Below are positions 1 to 8,634 of a stretch of 64,000 nucleotides of DNA, one piece after another. Both the position numbers and the translations under genes were made by a program. The stretch spans positions 62,001 to 126,000 of the forward strand of contig JAILLA010000002.1 of NCBI GenBank assembly GCA_024693325.1, given 5' to 3'. Origin of the DNA: Solobacterium sp. Its GTDB lineage: Bacteria; Bacillota_I; Bacilli_A; Erysipelotrichales; Erysipelotrichaceae. Below the pieces are notes generated by a model. The model saw only the letters and a list, made by a program, of their open reading frames with translations. It did no database searches and had not been told where the DNA came from. Position 1 is the first letter of the stretch, and each line of letters opens with the position of its first letter.

Positions 1-1
1 G

Positions 2-931
2 AAAGATGTTCAGGACAATATCAGTCTGTTTAAGAATACAAAGGACAGCAGTACTGTTGTGGAAAATCTGTCAAAGATCAGTTCTCATAACGAGATCGCC
101 GAACTTTCTTCTGATTTTGCGTCAATGGTTGTGGAACTGAACGCATACATGATCCGGAATGAAGAAACTGCAGTCAGGGAAGAACACAACAAAACAGAGC
201 TGGCTCTTGCAAACAGGATCCAGACTGCGATGCTGCCGAATGTATTCCCGTCATATCCTGACAGAACAGATTTTGATATCTATGCTTCAATGACTCCTGC
301 AAGGGAAGTCGGCGGAGACTTCTATGATTTCTTCCTGGTTGATGATGAGCATTTGTGCCTGGTGATCGCAGATGTATCCGGCAAAGGAGTACCGGCTGCA
401 CTGTACATGATGGCAACGAAGATCTTATTGTCACAGATGATCAAAACAGACAGATCAGCAGCTCAGATCCTCAATGACGCAAATGCTTCGATCTGCTCAA
501 AAAATCCCGAAGAAATGTTTGTAACCGTCTGGCTCGGTATCCTGGATCTGACAACAGGGATCATGACATGTGCAAATGCCGGCCATGAATACCCGATGCT
601 GAAGAAAGCAGGGGGACAGTTTGAACTGGTCAAAGATAAACACGGTCTTGTGATCGGTGCTATTGAAGGAGCAGTGTACCAGGATTATGAACTTCGTCTG
701 GATCCCGGAGCATCCGTGTTCGTCTATACAGACGGTCTGGCAGAAGCTTCCAGCAGTGATCATCAGATGTTTGGAACAGACAGGATCCTTGAGAATCTGA
801 ATACAGATCCCGACAGAACACCGGAAATGATCCTGCAGGATATGAAACAGGCGGTCAGCAGCTTTACGCAGAGTACGGAACTGTTTGATGACCTGACGAT
901 GATGTGCATAACATATCACGGAAAAGTCTGA
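2..931 (+). CDS. SpoIIE/PP2C-type serine phosphatase, 3' part (5' end outside window)
   Basis: The reading frame is open from the left edge, so this is the C-terminal part of a longer protein; the GTG at 59 is only an internal codon. The visible part begins with what looks like the end of a HAMP or linker helix, then a coiled segment with LANRIQTAMLPN, typical of RsbU-like proteins. The phosphatase core follows with REVGGDFYDFF, the metal-binding Asp in DVSGKGVPAALYM, NAGHEYP and VYTDGLAEA, ending with FDDLTMMCI. These are PP2C_2/SpoIIE landmarks for dephosphorylating an anti-sigma-factor antagonist or similar partner. The gene at 38579 is a full-length close paralog with a sensor domain, so the missing part here is probably a membrane sensor (inference). 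Confidence 0.9.
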   Translation, partial: KDVQDNISLFKNTKDSSTVVENLSKISSHNEIAELSSDFASMVVELNAYMIRNEETAVREEHNKTELALANRIQTAMLPNVFPSYPDRTDFDIYASMTPAREVGGDFYDFFLVDDEHLCLVIADVSGKGVPAALYMMATKILLSQMIKTDRSAAQILNDANASICSKNPEEMFVTVWLGILDLTTGIMTCANAGHEYPMLKKAGGQFELVKDKHGLVIGAIEGAVYQDYELRLDPGASVFVYTDGLAEASSSDHQMFGTDRILENLNTDPDRTPEMILQDMKQAVSSFTQSTELFDDLTMMCITYHGKV

Positions 932-962
932 AATATGCATTCACACAGGAAGGGGACTGATC

Positions 963-1154
963 ATGGAACGCTTGGAAGCTTTTGAAAAAATGCTGGACGA
1001 TATCCGCAGACAGGCTGATCTTGAGAAAAGGAAAATGGATGAGCTGAAGGCTGAAGGAAAAGAAAAAACAGCAACTTACCGTCAGTATTTCGGAAACCGT
1101 CTTGTACTCAAAACGATCCTGGATAAGTACAGGGAATACGGCCTTCTGGACTGA
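963..1154 (+). CDS. small charged protein, unknown function
   Basis: A 63-residue ORF 31 bases after the phosphatase, with an AGGAAGGGG-type ribosome binding site before the ATG. The protein is highly charged and probably helical (MERLEAFEKMLDDIRRQADLEKRK), with no signal peptide or cysteines. I do not recognise a family. Its position suggests co-transcription with the phosphatase, and a strong terminator follows at 1185. A role as a partner of the phosphatase is a guess from position only. Confidence 0.65.
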   Translation: MERLEAFEKMLDDIRRQADLEKRKMDELKAEGKEKTATYRQYFGNRLVLKTILDKYREYGLLD

Positions 1155-1184
1155 CCGTTCCTGTAAACAGGAAAATACAAAAAA

Positions 1185-1244
1185 GGAACTGTTTTATGCG
1201 GGTGATGATCATAGATCATCCGAGCATATGACAGTTCCTTTATT
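1185..1244. terminator. Rho-independent terminator, likely bidirectional
   Basis: Stem GGAACTGT (1185-1192) with ACAGTTCC (1231-1238) and an inner GATGAT/ATCATC stem, followed by TTTATT and preceded by a run of A. It lies between the small protein and a convergent membrane gene and can serve both. Confidence 0.8.
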
Positions 1245-1262
1245 ATCAGCTGTGTATACAGA

Positions 1263-1604
1263 TCAGCCGTTGATATCTTTGATGAGTTTGAGCAGGTATA
1301 CCGCAATGCAGATATCCACAACACTTGTGCCGATATTTACTCCGCCGGCTTTGTTTATAATGCCGAGGACACAGCTCGCAATGTCAAGGATGATCGCTAC
1401 CCAAAGAAGGAATGAAGCTGACTTTGCCTTTGAAGGATCTGTCGCAGACATATAGCAGTAAAGACCTGTGATCGCTGTAATTGCTCCTGCAATAAAGTAC
1501 GGAATTTTTCCGGACGCAACGATCAGACCTTCAACCGCATATACCAAACCAAAGATGATCTCAATCATCGAAAGAGTTCTTAAAGATTTCTGTTTATCAC
1601 TCAT
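1263..1604 (-). CDS. small four-helix membrane protein, unknown function
   Basis: About 113 residues. The ATG at 1604 is chosen because a GGAGG lies 8 bases upstream; an in-frame GTG at 1613 overlaps that site. Four hydrophobic segments are visible, for example MIEIIFGLVYAVEGLIVAS and FLLWVAIILDIASCVLGII, with short loops and a lysine-rich start (MSDKQKSLR). It resembles generic small integral membrane proteins of Firmicutes; no catalytic motif is seen. It stands alone, convergent with the phosphatase/small-protein unit. Confidence 0.7.
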   Translation of the reverse strand: MSDKQKSLRTLSMIEIIFGLVYAVEGLIVASGKIPYFIAGAITAITGLYCYMSATDPSKAKSASFLLWVAIILDIASCVLGIINKAGGVNIGTSVVDICIAVYLLKLIKDING

Positions 1605-1699
1605 AAATGTCACCTCCAGTTGAAATTAAAATACCCAATGAAAATAAATGTAAATAAAATGAAAATAATGTAAACGCATAATTACACTGTTATTTACCG

Positions 1700-2479
1700 T
1701 TATTGACCGTTTTTCTTCTGCGCAGCGATCAGATACCGATGGATCGTTCCTTTTACTGTACCATTCCGTTTGATTTCTTCCTGCATTTCCAGCAGGTGAT
1801 CAAAACAATGTTCTACCGAAAATCCGGGAAATTCCCATTCAATGATACGGGCAAACCAGACAAATGCACCGACATCAAAGAATCTGATCGGTCGGAAAGC
1901 CTCTTCAGCACGGAGGATCTCAAAACCGGCTTCTTTCAATCTGTCTGTCTGAATATGTAATTCAGCTTCCGGAAAGGGGAGTGGTGTACCGGGCAGGACC
2001 ATTTCGACAAGTTCACGATCATTCCTGGCACCGACCTGCTGGGTGATAAACAGTCCGTCTATCTTGAGCAATCTGAAGACTTCCGCCGGATCAAAACTTC
2101 CGTGTCTGTTGATCATGATATCAAATGAACCGTCCGGAAAAGGGATGTCGGACGCATCATCACAGGCTTTGAAATCAATGCCCAGGGGAATCAATGTTTT
2201 CCTGCACAATTCAACATTCGGCGGATATCCTTCCGTGGCTGCTGTATTGCCGTATGGGTGTCTCAGGGATAACAGGAACTCACCGCCGCCGGTGTCATAG
2301 TCGAGCAGCTTCATATCCGGAAGCAGATACTGATCAATGATCGTTTTATAATCCCAGGGAAGATCCTGTTCTTCCTCGTATCTGCCATGAATATGGGAAA
2401 AGTCCCATCCATGGATATGTGCTGTCTTTTCTTCTGCTTCCCATGTTTTCCGAAGCTGATCGATCGTATTGGTTTCCAT
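1700..2479 (-). CDS. class I SAM-dependent methyltransferase
   Basis: 259 residues from the ATG at 2479, which has AAGGAG at the right spacing; an upstream in-frame start at 2524 has no ribosome binding site. The SAM-binding loop is LLDYDTGGGEFL at about residues 58-69, followed by an acidic strand end (ATEGYPPN) and DASDIPFPDGSFDIMINRHGSF, the usual post-II and motif IV arrangement of Methyltransf_11/25 proteins. The C-terminal half carries FFDVGAFVWFARIIEWEFPGF, common in small-molecule methyltransferases of this group. The substrate cannot be read from the sequence. It is monocistronic, with a divergent flavodoxin-fold gene upstream. Confidence 0.85.
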   Translation of the reverse strand: METNTIDQLRKTWEAEEKTAHIHGWDFSHIHGRYEEEQDLPWDYKTIIDQYLLPDMKLLDYDTGGGEFLLSLRHPYGNTAATEGYPPNVELCRKTLIPLGIDFKACDDASDIPFPDGSFDIMINRHGSFDPAEVFRLLKIDGLFITQQVGARNDRELVEMVLPGTPLPFPEAELHIQTDRLKEAGFEILRAEEAFRPIRFFDVGAFVWFARIIEWEFPGFSVEHCFDHLLEMQEEIKRNGTVKGTIHRYLIAAQKKNGQ

Positions 2480-2628
2480 AGCTGCTCCTTTATAAGAAAC
2501 GATGTGTTTTTGGAAGTATTTCAATTATACAGTACATGAAACATGTTGATTCAGTATGATCGTGCATAGGTTTACAAAGAAACTGACAGTTCCGCTATAA
2601 TGACATTGAACATGAAGGAGATTTCCAT

Positions 2629-3267
2629 ATGACAAAGAAGATCGTTGTAGTAAATGCCGGTCCGAGAAAAGGCTGGAATACAGATACTCTGCTTACAGAA
2701 GCGGCGAAAGGCGCTGAGTCTTCCGGTGCTGAGATCATTCGTTTTGACCTGTTCAGGCTTGAAAGATATACAGGCTGTATTTCCTGCTTCGGATGCAAGA
2801 AACAGCAGTTCAAAGGTCACTGCATCTGCAGGGACGGGCTGACACCTGTGCTTGATGCGATCCGTGAAGCAGATGGACTGATCATCGGATCCCCGAACTA
2901 TCTTTCAGAGCTGACAGCTTCTTTCCGCGCGCTGTATGAAAGGCTGATCTTCCAGAATCTGACATACAACCGGGAAACACCCTGCTGCAACGACCGCCTG
3001 ATCCCGGTGTTGCTGGTTATGACGAGCAATGCGCCGGATACGATGTATCTGAACCTGCTGAACAATTACAAAGCATCGCTCAGCAGGTTTGTCGGGCCGA
3101 CAGAACTGTTTGTCAGCGGCAATACACTGCAGCTCAAAGACTACAGCAAAACAGACTGGGAATGGACAATGTTTGATCCGAAGGCCAAGCAGGAAAGACA
3201 TGATACTGTTTTCCCGGAGGAATGCAGAAAAGCTTATGCGCTGGGTGAGGCGCTTGTAAGCAGATAA
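2629..3267 (+). CDS. flavodoxin-fold NAD(P)H-dependent FMN reductase / iron-sulfur flavoprotein-like
   Basis: 212 residues; the start has AAGGAG 8 bases upstream and a TATAAT 35 bases upstream. The N terminus VVVNAGPRKGWNTDTLL is the phosphate-binding loop of FMN_red proteins. A cysteine group follows (CISCFGCKKQQFKGHCIC), like the CxxCxxC-type cluster motif of iron-sulfur flavoproteins, then DGLIIGSPNYLSELTASFRAL, the second FMN contact. It probably transfers electrons from NAD(P)H to a small acceptor in the cytoplasm. It is a single-gene unit ending at the hairpin near 3293. Related folds recur at 10962, 11517 and 20579, so this locus is rich in flavoproteins. Confidence 0.85.
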   Translation: MTKKIVVVNAGPRKGWNTDTLLTEAAKGAESSGAEIIRFDLFRLERYTGCISCFGCKKQQFKGHCICRDGLTPVLDAIREADGLIIGSPNYLSELTASFRALYERLIFQNLTYNRETPCCNDRLIPVLLVMTSNAPDTMYLNLLNNYKASLSRFVGPTELFVSGNTLQLKDYSKTDWEWTMFDPKAKQERHDTVFPEECRKAYALGEALVSR

Positions 3268-3292
3268 AACTGTTATTATCCGTATAAATAAC

Positions 3293-3331
3293 GAAAACCC
3301 CTCAGACCTTTGCACGGTTTGGGGGGTGTTT
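3293..3331. terminator. bidirectional terminator
   Basis: ACCCCtCAgACC pairs imperfectly with GGTTTGGGGGGT. On the minus strand it is followed by TTTTCGTTATTT, on the plus strand by TGTTTAT. It separates two convergent genes. Confidence 0.6.
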
Positions 3332-3341
3332 ATATCAACGT

Positions 3342-3830
3342 TCAGGAATACATGCTGTTGAGCAGTGCGGTCCCTGTTTTTGTCCTGAATACTTCCTGCC
3401 GGAATCGATCGACAGAATTCCGGTATTTTTCATTTTCACCGGCGTTGACGAGGAAGTCCGCTTCCAGCAGGATCCGGTAGTCCAAGCCGTCCACATCCGT
3501 AAAGGTATGGTGATGACCGACAAGGTAACAGATCCGCTCCAGCATTTCTTCACTCATGCCTGAATCCCTGTAGAATTCACGCACCATCGGAGGTCCGTAT
3601 TTCTCCTGCAGGTCATGGGGAGAATTACCGTATTCCCTGCGGAGAGAAGGACATGCGATGTCGTGCACGATCGCCGCAAACTCCAGAGTCTGCTGTGTCA
3701 GTTCATCAAGACCTTCCTGTTCGCCGATATTTTTCGCGTATGCCCATACTTTCAGAAAGTGGCAGATATCATACTGGCTTCCTTCACTGTTCCCGATCAT
3801 TTTGATGATCGCTTCACTGACTGTGATCAT
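3342..3830 (-). CDS. HD-domain phosphohydrolase
   Basis: 162 residues; AAAGGAA lies before the ATG at 3830. The HD superfamily metal ligands are visible: His in YDICHFLKVWAYA, the HD pair in FAAIVHDIACPS, and GHHH plus DYRILLEADFLVN for the last ligands. This is the layout of short HDIG-like proteins acting on nucleotides or other phosphoesters; the substrate is unknown. It lies downstream of the molybdoenzyme fusion on the same strand but is separated from it by a hairpin at 3861, so it may be expressed partly by read-through. Confidence 0.8.
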   Translation of the reverse strand: MITVSEAIIKMIGNSEGSQYDICHFLKVWAYAKNIGEQEGLDELTQQTLEFAAIVHDIACPSLRREYGNSPHDLQEKYGPPMVREFYRDSGMSEEMLERICYLVGHHHTFTDVDGLDYRILLEADFLVNAGENEKYRNSVDRFRQEVFRTKTGTALLNSMYS

Positions 3831-3860
3831 ATGTATTCCTTTCTTTTGAACTGTTGATAA

Positions 3861-3883
3861 ACGGGCAGATCGTGTCTGCCCGT
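3861..3883 (-). terminator. terminator-like hairpin after the molybdoenzyme gene
   Basis: Perfect 9-bp arms ACGGGCAGA (3861-3869) and TCTGCCCGT (3875-3883) with a 5-base loop. On the minus strand it is followed by a short TTTATC, so termination may be partial. Confidence 0.6.
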
Positions 3884-3899
3884 CATTTCATTGACTGTA

Positions 3900-6800
3900 T
3901 CAGATCTTTTCTACCTGAACAAGGTTTGTATGCTGGGGATTGCCCTTTGCCAGCGGGGTAGGATGTGCAGCATCCGTCAGGACATTGATGGAGCCGCGGC
4001 GGTCAGCGCCGTTCTTGTCCGGCTTGAACCATCCGCCCTGGGACATTGCTGCAACACCCGGCATGATGCGTTTTGTAACGACTGCCGGAATGATGACAGT
4101 ACCGCGGTCATTGTAGATGCGTACTTCATCACCGCTCTGAATACCGCGAGGTTCGGCATCGGCCGGATTGATCCAGAGACCAGGCATCTCAACTTCATCC
4201 TGCCATTCATTGTTGTCATGCATGGAGTGAGTGCGTCTTCTGGTATGCCATCCGATGAGCTGGAGAGGGAACCGTTCCCTCAGAGGATCTTCCGGTCCTT
4301 CCGGACAGGGGAGATATCCTGAAACAGCAGGAACGTTTTCCAGATGCATGTCATAAAGTGTCTTGGAGAAGATCTCGATCTTCCCGCTCGGTGTCTTGAA
4401 CGGATGCTTGATCGGATCTTTGATCTGGTCTTCGAATGCGATATATACCTTGCGGTTCCTGTACTGCCAGCCGCCTTCTTCACAGAAGTCTCTGTATTCA
4501 GGCAGTTCAGGTTCCTTTTTCCTGAGCGCATGGTAGCTTTCTTCAAGCCAGTAGTCCATGTCGTCGTGACCGCCGGTGAATTCTTCATATAAGCCGAGCT
4601 CACGGGAGATCTCTTTCAGCCATTCCCACTCGAAGCGGCATCCGAACAGCGGTTCAATGACTTTGTTGTTGCGGATAAGGTAGTTCCCGCCGCGCCATGG
4701 AGCGGTAATGTTGTTTGTCTCGAATACGGACGGAGCCGGCAGTACATAGTCTCCGAAGCGGGCACTCGGCGTCATGAAGATGTCTGAGCATACGATGAGC
4801 TGGCAGAGATCGTCCTGCTTCAGGATACGCATCGTATCGTTGATGTCCGAATGCTGGTTGATCAGTGTGTTTCCGGCAAGATTCAGGATCATGCGCATCT
4901 TGGAATCCAGTTTGTCAACACCATGCACACGGTCTTCACGGGCTGTCATCTCATCACCGTGTTCGATCGCTTTCGTCCAGAGGAAGATCGAAATGACGCC
5001 CTTGTACGGGTTCTCGATCGGCGGCAGGGCAAGAGCAGGACCCTGATGTTCACGGGTCATGCCGCATCCGCCGGCATTGCCGCCCGGAATACCGACGTTT
5101 CCGGTCATGGCTGCCAGGGTAGCGATAGCTTTGGTAGCCTGTTCCCCGTTGCCGGTACGCTGGATACCATAGCCGGAGATAATGCAGGCAGGCTTTGCTG
5201 CGGCGAGTTTTCTTGCCAGTTCCCTGATCTTTTCTGCCGGAACACCGGTGATCGCTTCTGCCCATTCAGGAGTACGTTCTACACCGTCTTTGAGGCCGAA
5301 GAGGAAGCTGTGATAGCTTTCATTGGCAGGAATGCCTTCAGGCATATGCTTCTCATCAAAGCCGATACAGTATTGATCCATGTAAGCCTGATCCTGCAGG
5401 CCTTCCTGGAAGATGGTATAAGCCATGGCATCTGCCAGCGCAGCGTCAGTGGAAGGTTTTACCGGGATCCATTCATCCGCATAGGCGATCGCTGTCTGGC
5501 TCAGACGCGGATCGATCGCGATCACAGGAATATTCTTTTCCTTGATCTTTGAAAGATAATAGTTCCGTTCAGAACCGAATATGGTCTCTGTGGAGTTATC
5601 GCCCCAGAAGATCAGGAGATTTGTATTGAGCATATCTTCCGGACTGTTGCCGAAGAACATATCACCAAAGATATAGGGACTGATATATGACGCGCAGGCA
5701 GAACTGTAGCTTCCATAGGAATTCAGGTATCCGCCATCTGCGGAAAGCAGACGCTTTGCCAGAACGGTAGGACGCATGATGCCGGTGACGCCTGTCGCGT
5801 AATTGACGTAGCGTGAGCAGGGGCCGTAAGCATCACGGATACGCTTCCACTCGGAAGCGATCTCCTGTACTGCCTGTTCCCAGCTGATGCGGCGGAACTT
5901 TCCGCTGCCTCGTTCACCGATGCGCTTCATGGGATAACGCAGCCTGTCCATGCTCAGGAAGGTCTTGCGGTAGCCTCTGCCTCTGACACATGCCCGGATC
6001 TGGGGATTATTGCTGGAAGTGTCAGATTCGATCCGCAGGACGCATCCTTCCTGTACGTGAGGCGTGATCACACATTTGCCGCCGCAGTTGTTGAGACCGC
6101 CGCTGCGGGTGACTTTGACTTCCTCAGGAATGATCTCATCCCTGATGCCGTCCTCGGATACTTCTGTGAATTCTTCTGCATATGGTTTCAGGATCGTCCA
6201 GAGATCAGACAGTCTGCCCCTGATCCCAAAGGTGTCCGCAAATGCCGCAAGAGATGTATTGCGGCGTCCGGCAAGCACTTCCAGGAGGTATTCACTGATC
6301 TTGATAAAGGGATCAAATGTTCCCCGGTCACGCAGTGCCTGCATCAGCATTTTCTGGTTGTCCAGGGTATAGGTGTCCGCAAATGCCGTCAGGCTTTCCT
6401 TTGCGCCGGCAGTTTCCAGGTAATAGAGATACCTGAATTGTTCGCCGATGTAATCGGGCGGATTTCCTTCCATGCGAACAGGTCTGTAGCCGTTTTTGTA
6501 ATACGCCTTGATCACTTCGAGGGTCGTCTGGTTGCAGAGTACCCGTTCTTCCCGGCATACGGATGCCCAAAGCGGCGGACTGAAGTCAGCGTCGCATCCG
6601 CGGAACAGGAAATCGTATTCCAGCAGCCAGTCTTCGTTTGAATGATCATTCCATCCGGGGAACAGCGAAAGGATTTTCAGTGCTTCATCACGGTCTGCGA
6701 AGAAGACACTTCCCAAAAGCAGGACAGATTTCAGAAGGGGAACTTCATCAGCTCCCGGCTTCAATCCGAGATTCTGCCACAGTTTCTCACGGATCATTGC

Positions 6801-7973
6801 AAGGTCCCGATAGGAATCGATCAGGACAGCGCCTTTGAGGTCGCCGTCACGGTAAAACAGTTTCTCGTACGGTTCATTGGCATATACAGGAGGATTGATG
6901 CGGAACGCCGCAGGATCCGGTCCCGCAGGTTCTTTTTTCTCTGCTTCTTCCGTGATCTCACCAAAGGCATATAGGAAGTTTCTGCGTCCGGAGAAGATCA
7001 GTTCGCCTCCGTTGTACAGTTCATGATCTTTTACTTCGTCAGAATCCGGTCCGTATACTGCGCCAAGGCCGGCGATCATGCCGCTCTGCTTTGCGAAGTT
7101 CCAGAGTCCGGGATTCGGTTTCCACTGGATGCAGTCTCCTGCAGCAAACACATCCGGCAGGCTTGTCTGCATGCCGTCATTGACGATCACACCGCGTCCG
7201 CACTCGGCTCCCGCTGCCTGCAGCAGACCGCTCTCAGCCCTGATCCCGCAGGAAAGGATGACCAGGTCAGCGCTGAATTCTTCGACAGCTTCACCGATGA
7301 GCGCTTTGACGGATGAAGTCCTTCCGTCCTCTCCGCCAAGGATCTCGATATTCTGAACACTTGTGCGGCAGACGATTCCTTCTTTTTCAAGCCTGTCTTT
7401 GAATACTTCGGCGCTTTCATCGTCAAGGAATCTTCCCAGCAGTTTGGGAGCGAGTTCCAGTACGGAAACTGACAATCCGGAAGCCTTCAGCTCACCGGCA
7501 AGTTCAACACCGATCACACCGCCGCCGATCACAACAGCATTCTTAGCCAGTGCAATGTCACGGTGTATTCTGATCATGTCTTCGATCGTGCGCAGTGTAT
7601 GGACACCCGGCAGTTCAGCGCCGGGAATAGGCGGTACGGCTGCTTTTGCGCCGGATGCACAGATGAGCCTGTCATAGAGCAGGATCGTTCCGTCACGGCA
7701 TGTGACGGTATGATCTTCCGCATTGATGCTTACGACATGGCAGTTTGTTGTCAGGGTGATGCGTTTTCTGCGGTACCATTCTTCCGGATGGATCTCCATC
7801 TGAGCTCCGGCAAGATAATTGATCCCTGTCTTGCTGAGGAGGGGACGCAGATAGGGTCTGTGCGGACCTGCTTCAAGGATATGGATATCCGCTTCAGGAG
7901 AGTTTGCGCGGATCGTTTCTGCAGCAGTCAGTCCGGCGATCCCGCCGCCGATGATCAGATAGTTCATTCCCAT
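3900..7973 (-). CDS. triple fusion: FAD/NAD(P) oxidoreductase, TorD-like chaperone, DMSO-reductase-family molybdoenzyme
   Basis: 1357 residues. Residues 1-396 form a pyridine-nucleotide-disulfide oxidoreductase of the NADH:rubredoxin-reductase type: YLIIGGGIAGLTAAE binds FAD, VVIGGGVIGVELAGEL binds NAD(P), and DVFAAGDC closes the FAD site. Residues about 410-600 look like a TorD/DmsD chaperone: LLEYDFLFRG, SPPLWASV and PPDYIGEQFRYLYYLE match that family's acidic Y..LF and PDHIG-type motifs. Residues about 620-1357 are a DmsA-like catalytic subunit with NNCGGKC and RACVRGRGYR near the Fe-S site, YPMKRIGERGSGKF, a likely Mo-ligand Ser region NSYGSYSSAC, and DPRLSQTA. There is no Tat signal, so the enzyme should be cytoplasmic and fed by NAD(P)H. 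Its ATG overlaps the ferredoxin gene by 10 bases. Substrate unknown (S- or N-oxide, tetrathionate and others are possible). Confidence 0.88.
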   Translation of the reverse strand: MGMNYLIIGGGIAGLTAAETIRANSPEADIHILEAGPHRPYLRPLLSKTGINYLAGAQMEIHPEEWYRRKRITLTTNCHVVSINAEDHTVTCRDGTILLYDRLICASGAKAAVPPIPGAELPGVHTLRTIEDMIRIHRDIALAKNAVVIGGGVIGVELAGELKASGLSVSVLELAPKLLGRFLDDESAEVFKDRLEKEGIVCRTSVQNIEILGGEDGRTSSVKALIGEAVEEFSADLVILSCGIRAESGLLQAAGAECGRGVIVNDGMQTSLPDVFAAGDCIQWKPNPGLWNFAKQSGMIAGLGAVYGPDSDEVKDHELYNGGELIFSGRRNFLYAFGEITEEAEKKEPAGPDPAAFRINPPVYANEPYEKLFYRDGDLKGAVLIDSYRDLAMIREKLWQNLGLKPGADEVPLLKSVLLLGSVFFADRDEALKILSLFPGWNDHSNEDWLLEYDFLFRGCDADFSPPLWASVCREERVLCNQTTLEVIKAYYKNGYRPVRMEGNPPDYIGEQFRYLYYLETAGAKESLTAFADTYTLDNQKMLMQALRDRGTFDPFIKISEYLLEVLAGRRNTSLAAFADTFGIRGRLSDLWTILKPYAEEFTEVSEDGIRDEIIPEEVKVTRSGGLNNCGGKCVITPHVQEGCVLRIESDTSSNNPQIRACVRGRGYRKTFLSMDRLRYPMKRIGERGSGKFRRISWEQAVQEIASEWKRIRDAYGPCSRYVNYATGVTGIMRPTVLAKRLLSADGGYLNSYGSYSSACASYISPYIFGDMFFGNSPEDMLNTNLLIFWGDNSTETIFGSERNYYLSKIKEKNIPVIAIDPRLSQTAIAYADEWIPVKPSTDAALADAMAYTIFQEGLQDQAYMDQYCIGFDEKHMPEGIPANESYHSFLFGLKDGVERTPEWAEAITGVPAEKIRELARKLAAAKPACIISGYGIQRTGNGEQATKAIATLAAMTGNVGIPGGNAGGCGMTREHQGPALALPPIENPYKGVISIFLWTKAIEHGDEMTAREDRVHGVDKLDSKMRMILNLAGNTLINQHSDINDTMRILKQDDLCQLIVCSDIFMTPSARFGDYVLPAPSVFETNNITAPWRGGNYLIRNNKVIEPLFGCRFEWEWLKEISRELGLYEEFTGGHDDMDYWLEESYHALRKKEPELPEYRDFCEEGGWQYRNRKVYIAFEDQIKDPIKHPFKTPSGKIEIFSKTLYDMHLENVPAVSGYLPCPEGPEDPLRERFPLQLIGWHTRRRTHSMHDNNEWQDEVEMPGLWINPADAEPRGIQSGDEVRIYNDRGTVIIPAVVTKRIMPGVAAMSQGGWFKPDKNGADRRGSINVLTDAAHPTPLAKGNPQHTNLVQVEKI

Positions 7974-8452
7974 GGATATTCCGCCTCTCTTTCCTGATAG
8001 CTGTCCAGTGTGTCAAAGTCAACAAACTGCAGACAATGGGTCAGGCATGCGTCAACACAGGCAGGGTTTTTGCCCTGTGCTCGCAGGTCATAACAGCCGT
8101 CGCACTTGGCGGATCTGCCGTTCCTGACGCTCAGTTTCGGTGCATTCCGAAGGCATACTTTTGTGCAGATTCCGCAGCCGATGCATTTATCTTTCCGGTG
8201 TCCGACGGTACCGTCAGCCCGGCGGTACATCGCTCCGGTCGGACAGTGCGTCACACACAGTGCGTCATCGCAATGGATACAGGCACCTGAATAGTGGTAG
8301 AACGCTGTACCTGTTTCAGATGTGATCTCCTTTGTCTCTGCTTTGCGGAAAAACATACCTGCTTCAAGATCGTTCTTGTCCTTGCAAGCCATCTGACAGG
8401 CGTTGCAGCCGATGCATTTTTTCTGATCGAAGAGAAATCCGTAACGTTTCAT
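7964..8452 (-). CDS. DmsB-like four [4Fe-4S] electron-transfer subunit
   Basis: 162 residues; the ATG at 8452 has AAAGGAG upstream, and an in-frame upstream start at 8497 lacks one. Four cysteine clusters are seen: CIGCNACQMAC, CIHCDDALCVTHC, CIGCGICTKVC and CDGCYDLRAQGKNPACVDAC. This is the classical arrangement of DmsB/NrfC/PhsB-type subunits that carry electrons to a molybdopterin subunit. The stop overlaps the start of the fusion gene, so the two should be translationally coupled and form one complex. No DmsC-like membrane anchor follows, which supports a soluble enzyme supplied by the fusion's own flavin module. Confidence 0.92.
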   Translation of the reverse strand: MKRYGFLFDQKKCIGCNACQMACKDKNDLEAGMFFRKAETKEITSETGTAFYHYSGACIHCDDALCVTHCPTGAMYRRADGTVGHRKDKCIGCGICTKVCLRNAPKLSVRNGRSAKCDGCYDLRAQGKNPACVDACLTHCLQFVDFDTLDSYQEREAEYPWE

Positions 8453-8603
8453 AATGACTCCTTTCGTTGCGGGAAAGTGAAACGATAAATGTTTCATGAT
8501 GTGTCTGATTCAGTGTTCCGGCTTGATGGAGCATTCAGCCGGAAGGCTGTTCATATTGTCTGTATCTTCCGTTACCGGGAGAAGACCGTTATTCCTCGAT
8601 TTC

Positions 8604-8634
8604 AGTATATTTCGAATGGTCAGTACTATGTCAA
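8604..8634 (-). promoter_or_regulatory. candidate promoter of the molybdoenzyme operon
   Basis: On the minus strand TTGACA (8634-8629) and TATACT (8609-8604), 19-base spacer, 152 bases before the ATG. The 389-base gap 8453-8841 holds this and the divergent TetR promoter; nothing else is recognised in it. Confidence 0.4.

Noticed and set aside
1102-1455. 117-codon plus-strand ORF over the terminator and membrane gene
   Set aside because: It crosses the terminator at 1185 and lies opposite a gene with a good ribosome binding site and membrane helices.
6057-6641. Plus-strand ORF opposite the TorD-like part of the fusion
   Set aside because: The minus-strand fusion is continuous with domain motifs through this region; the ORF is a codon-usage shadow.
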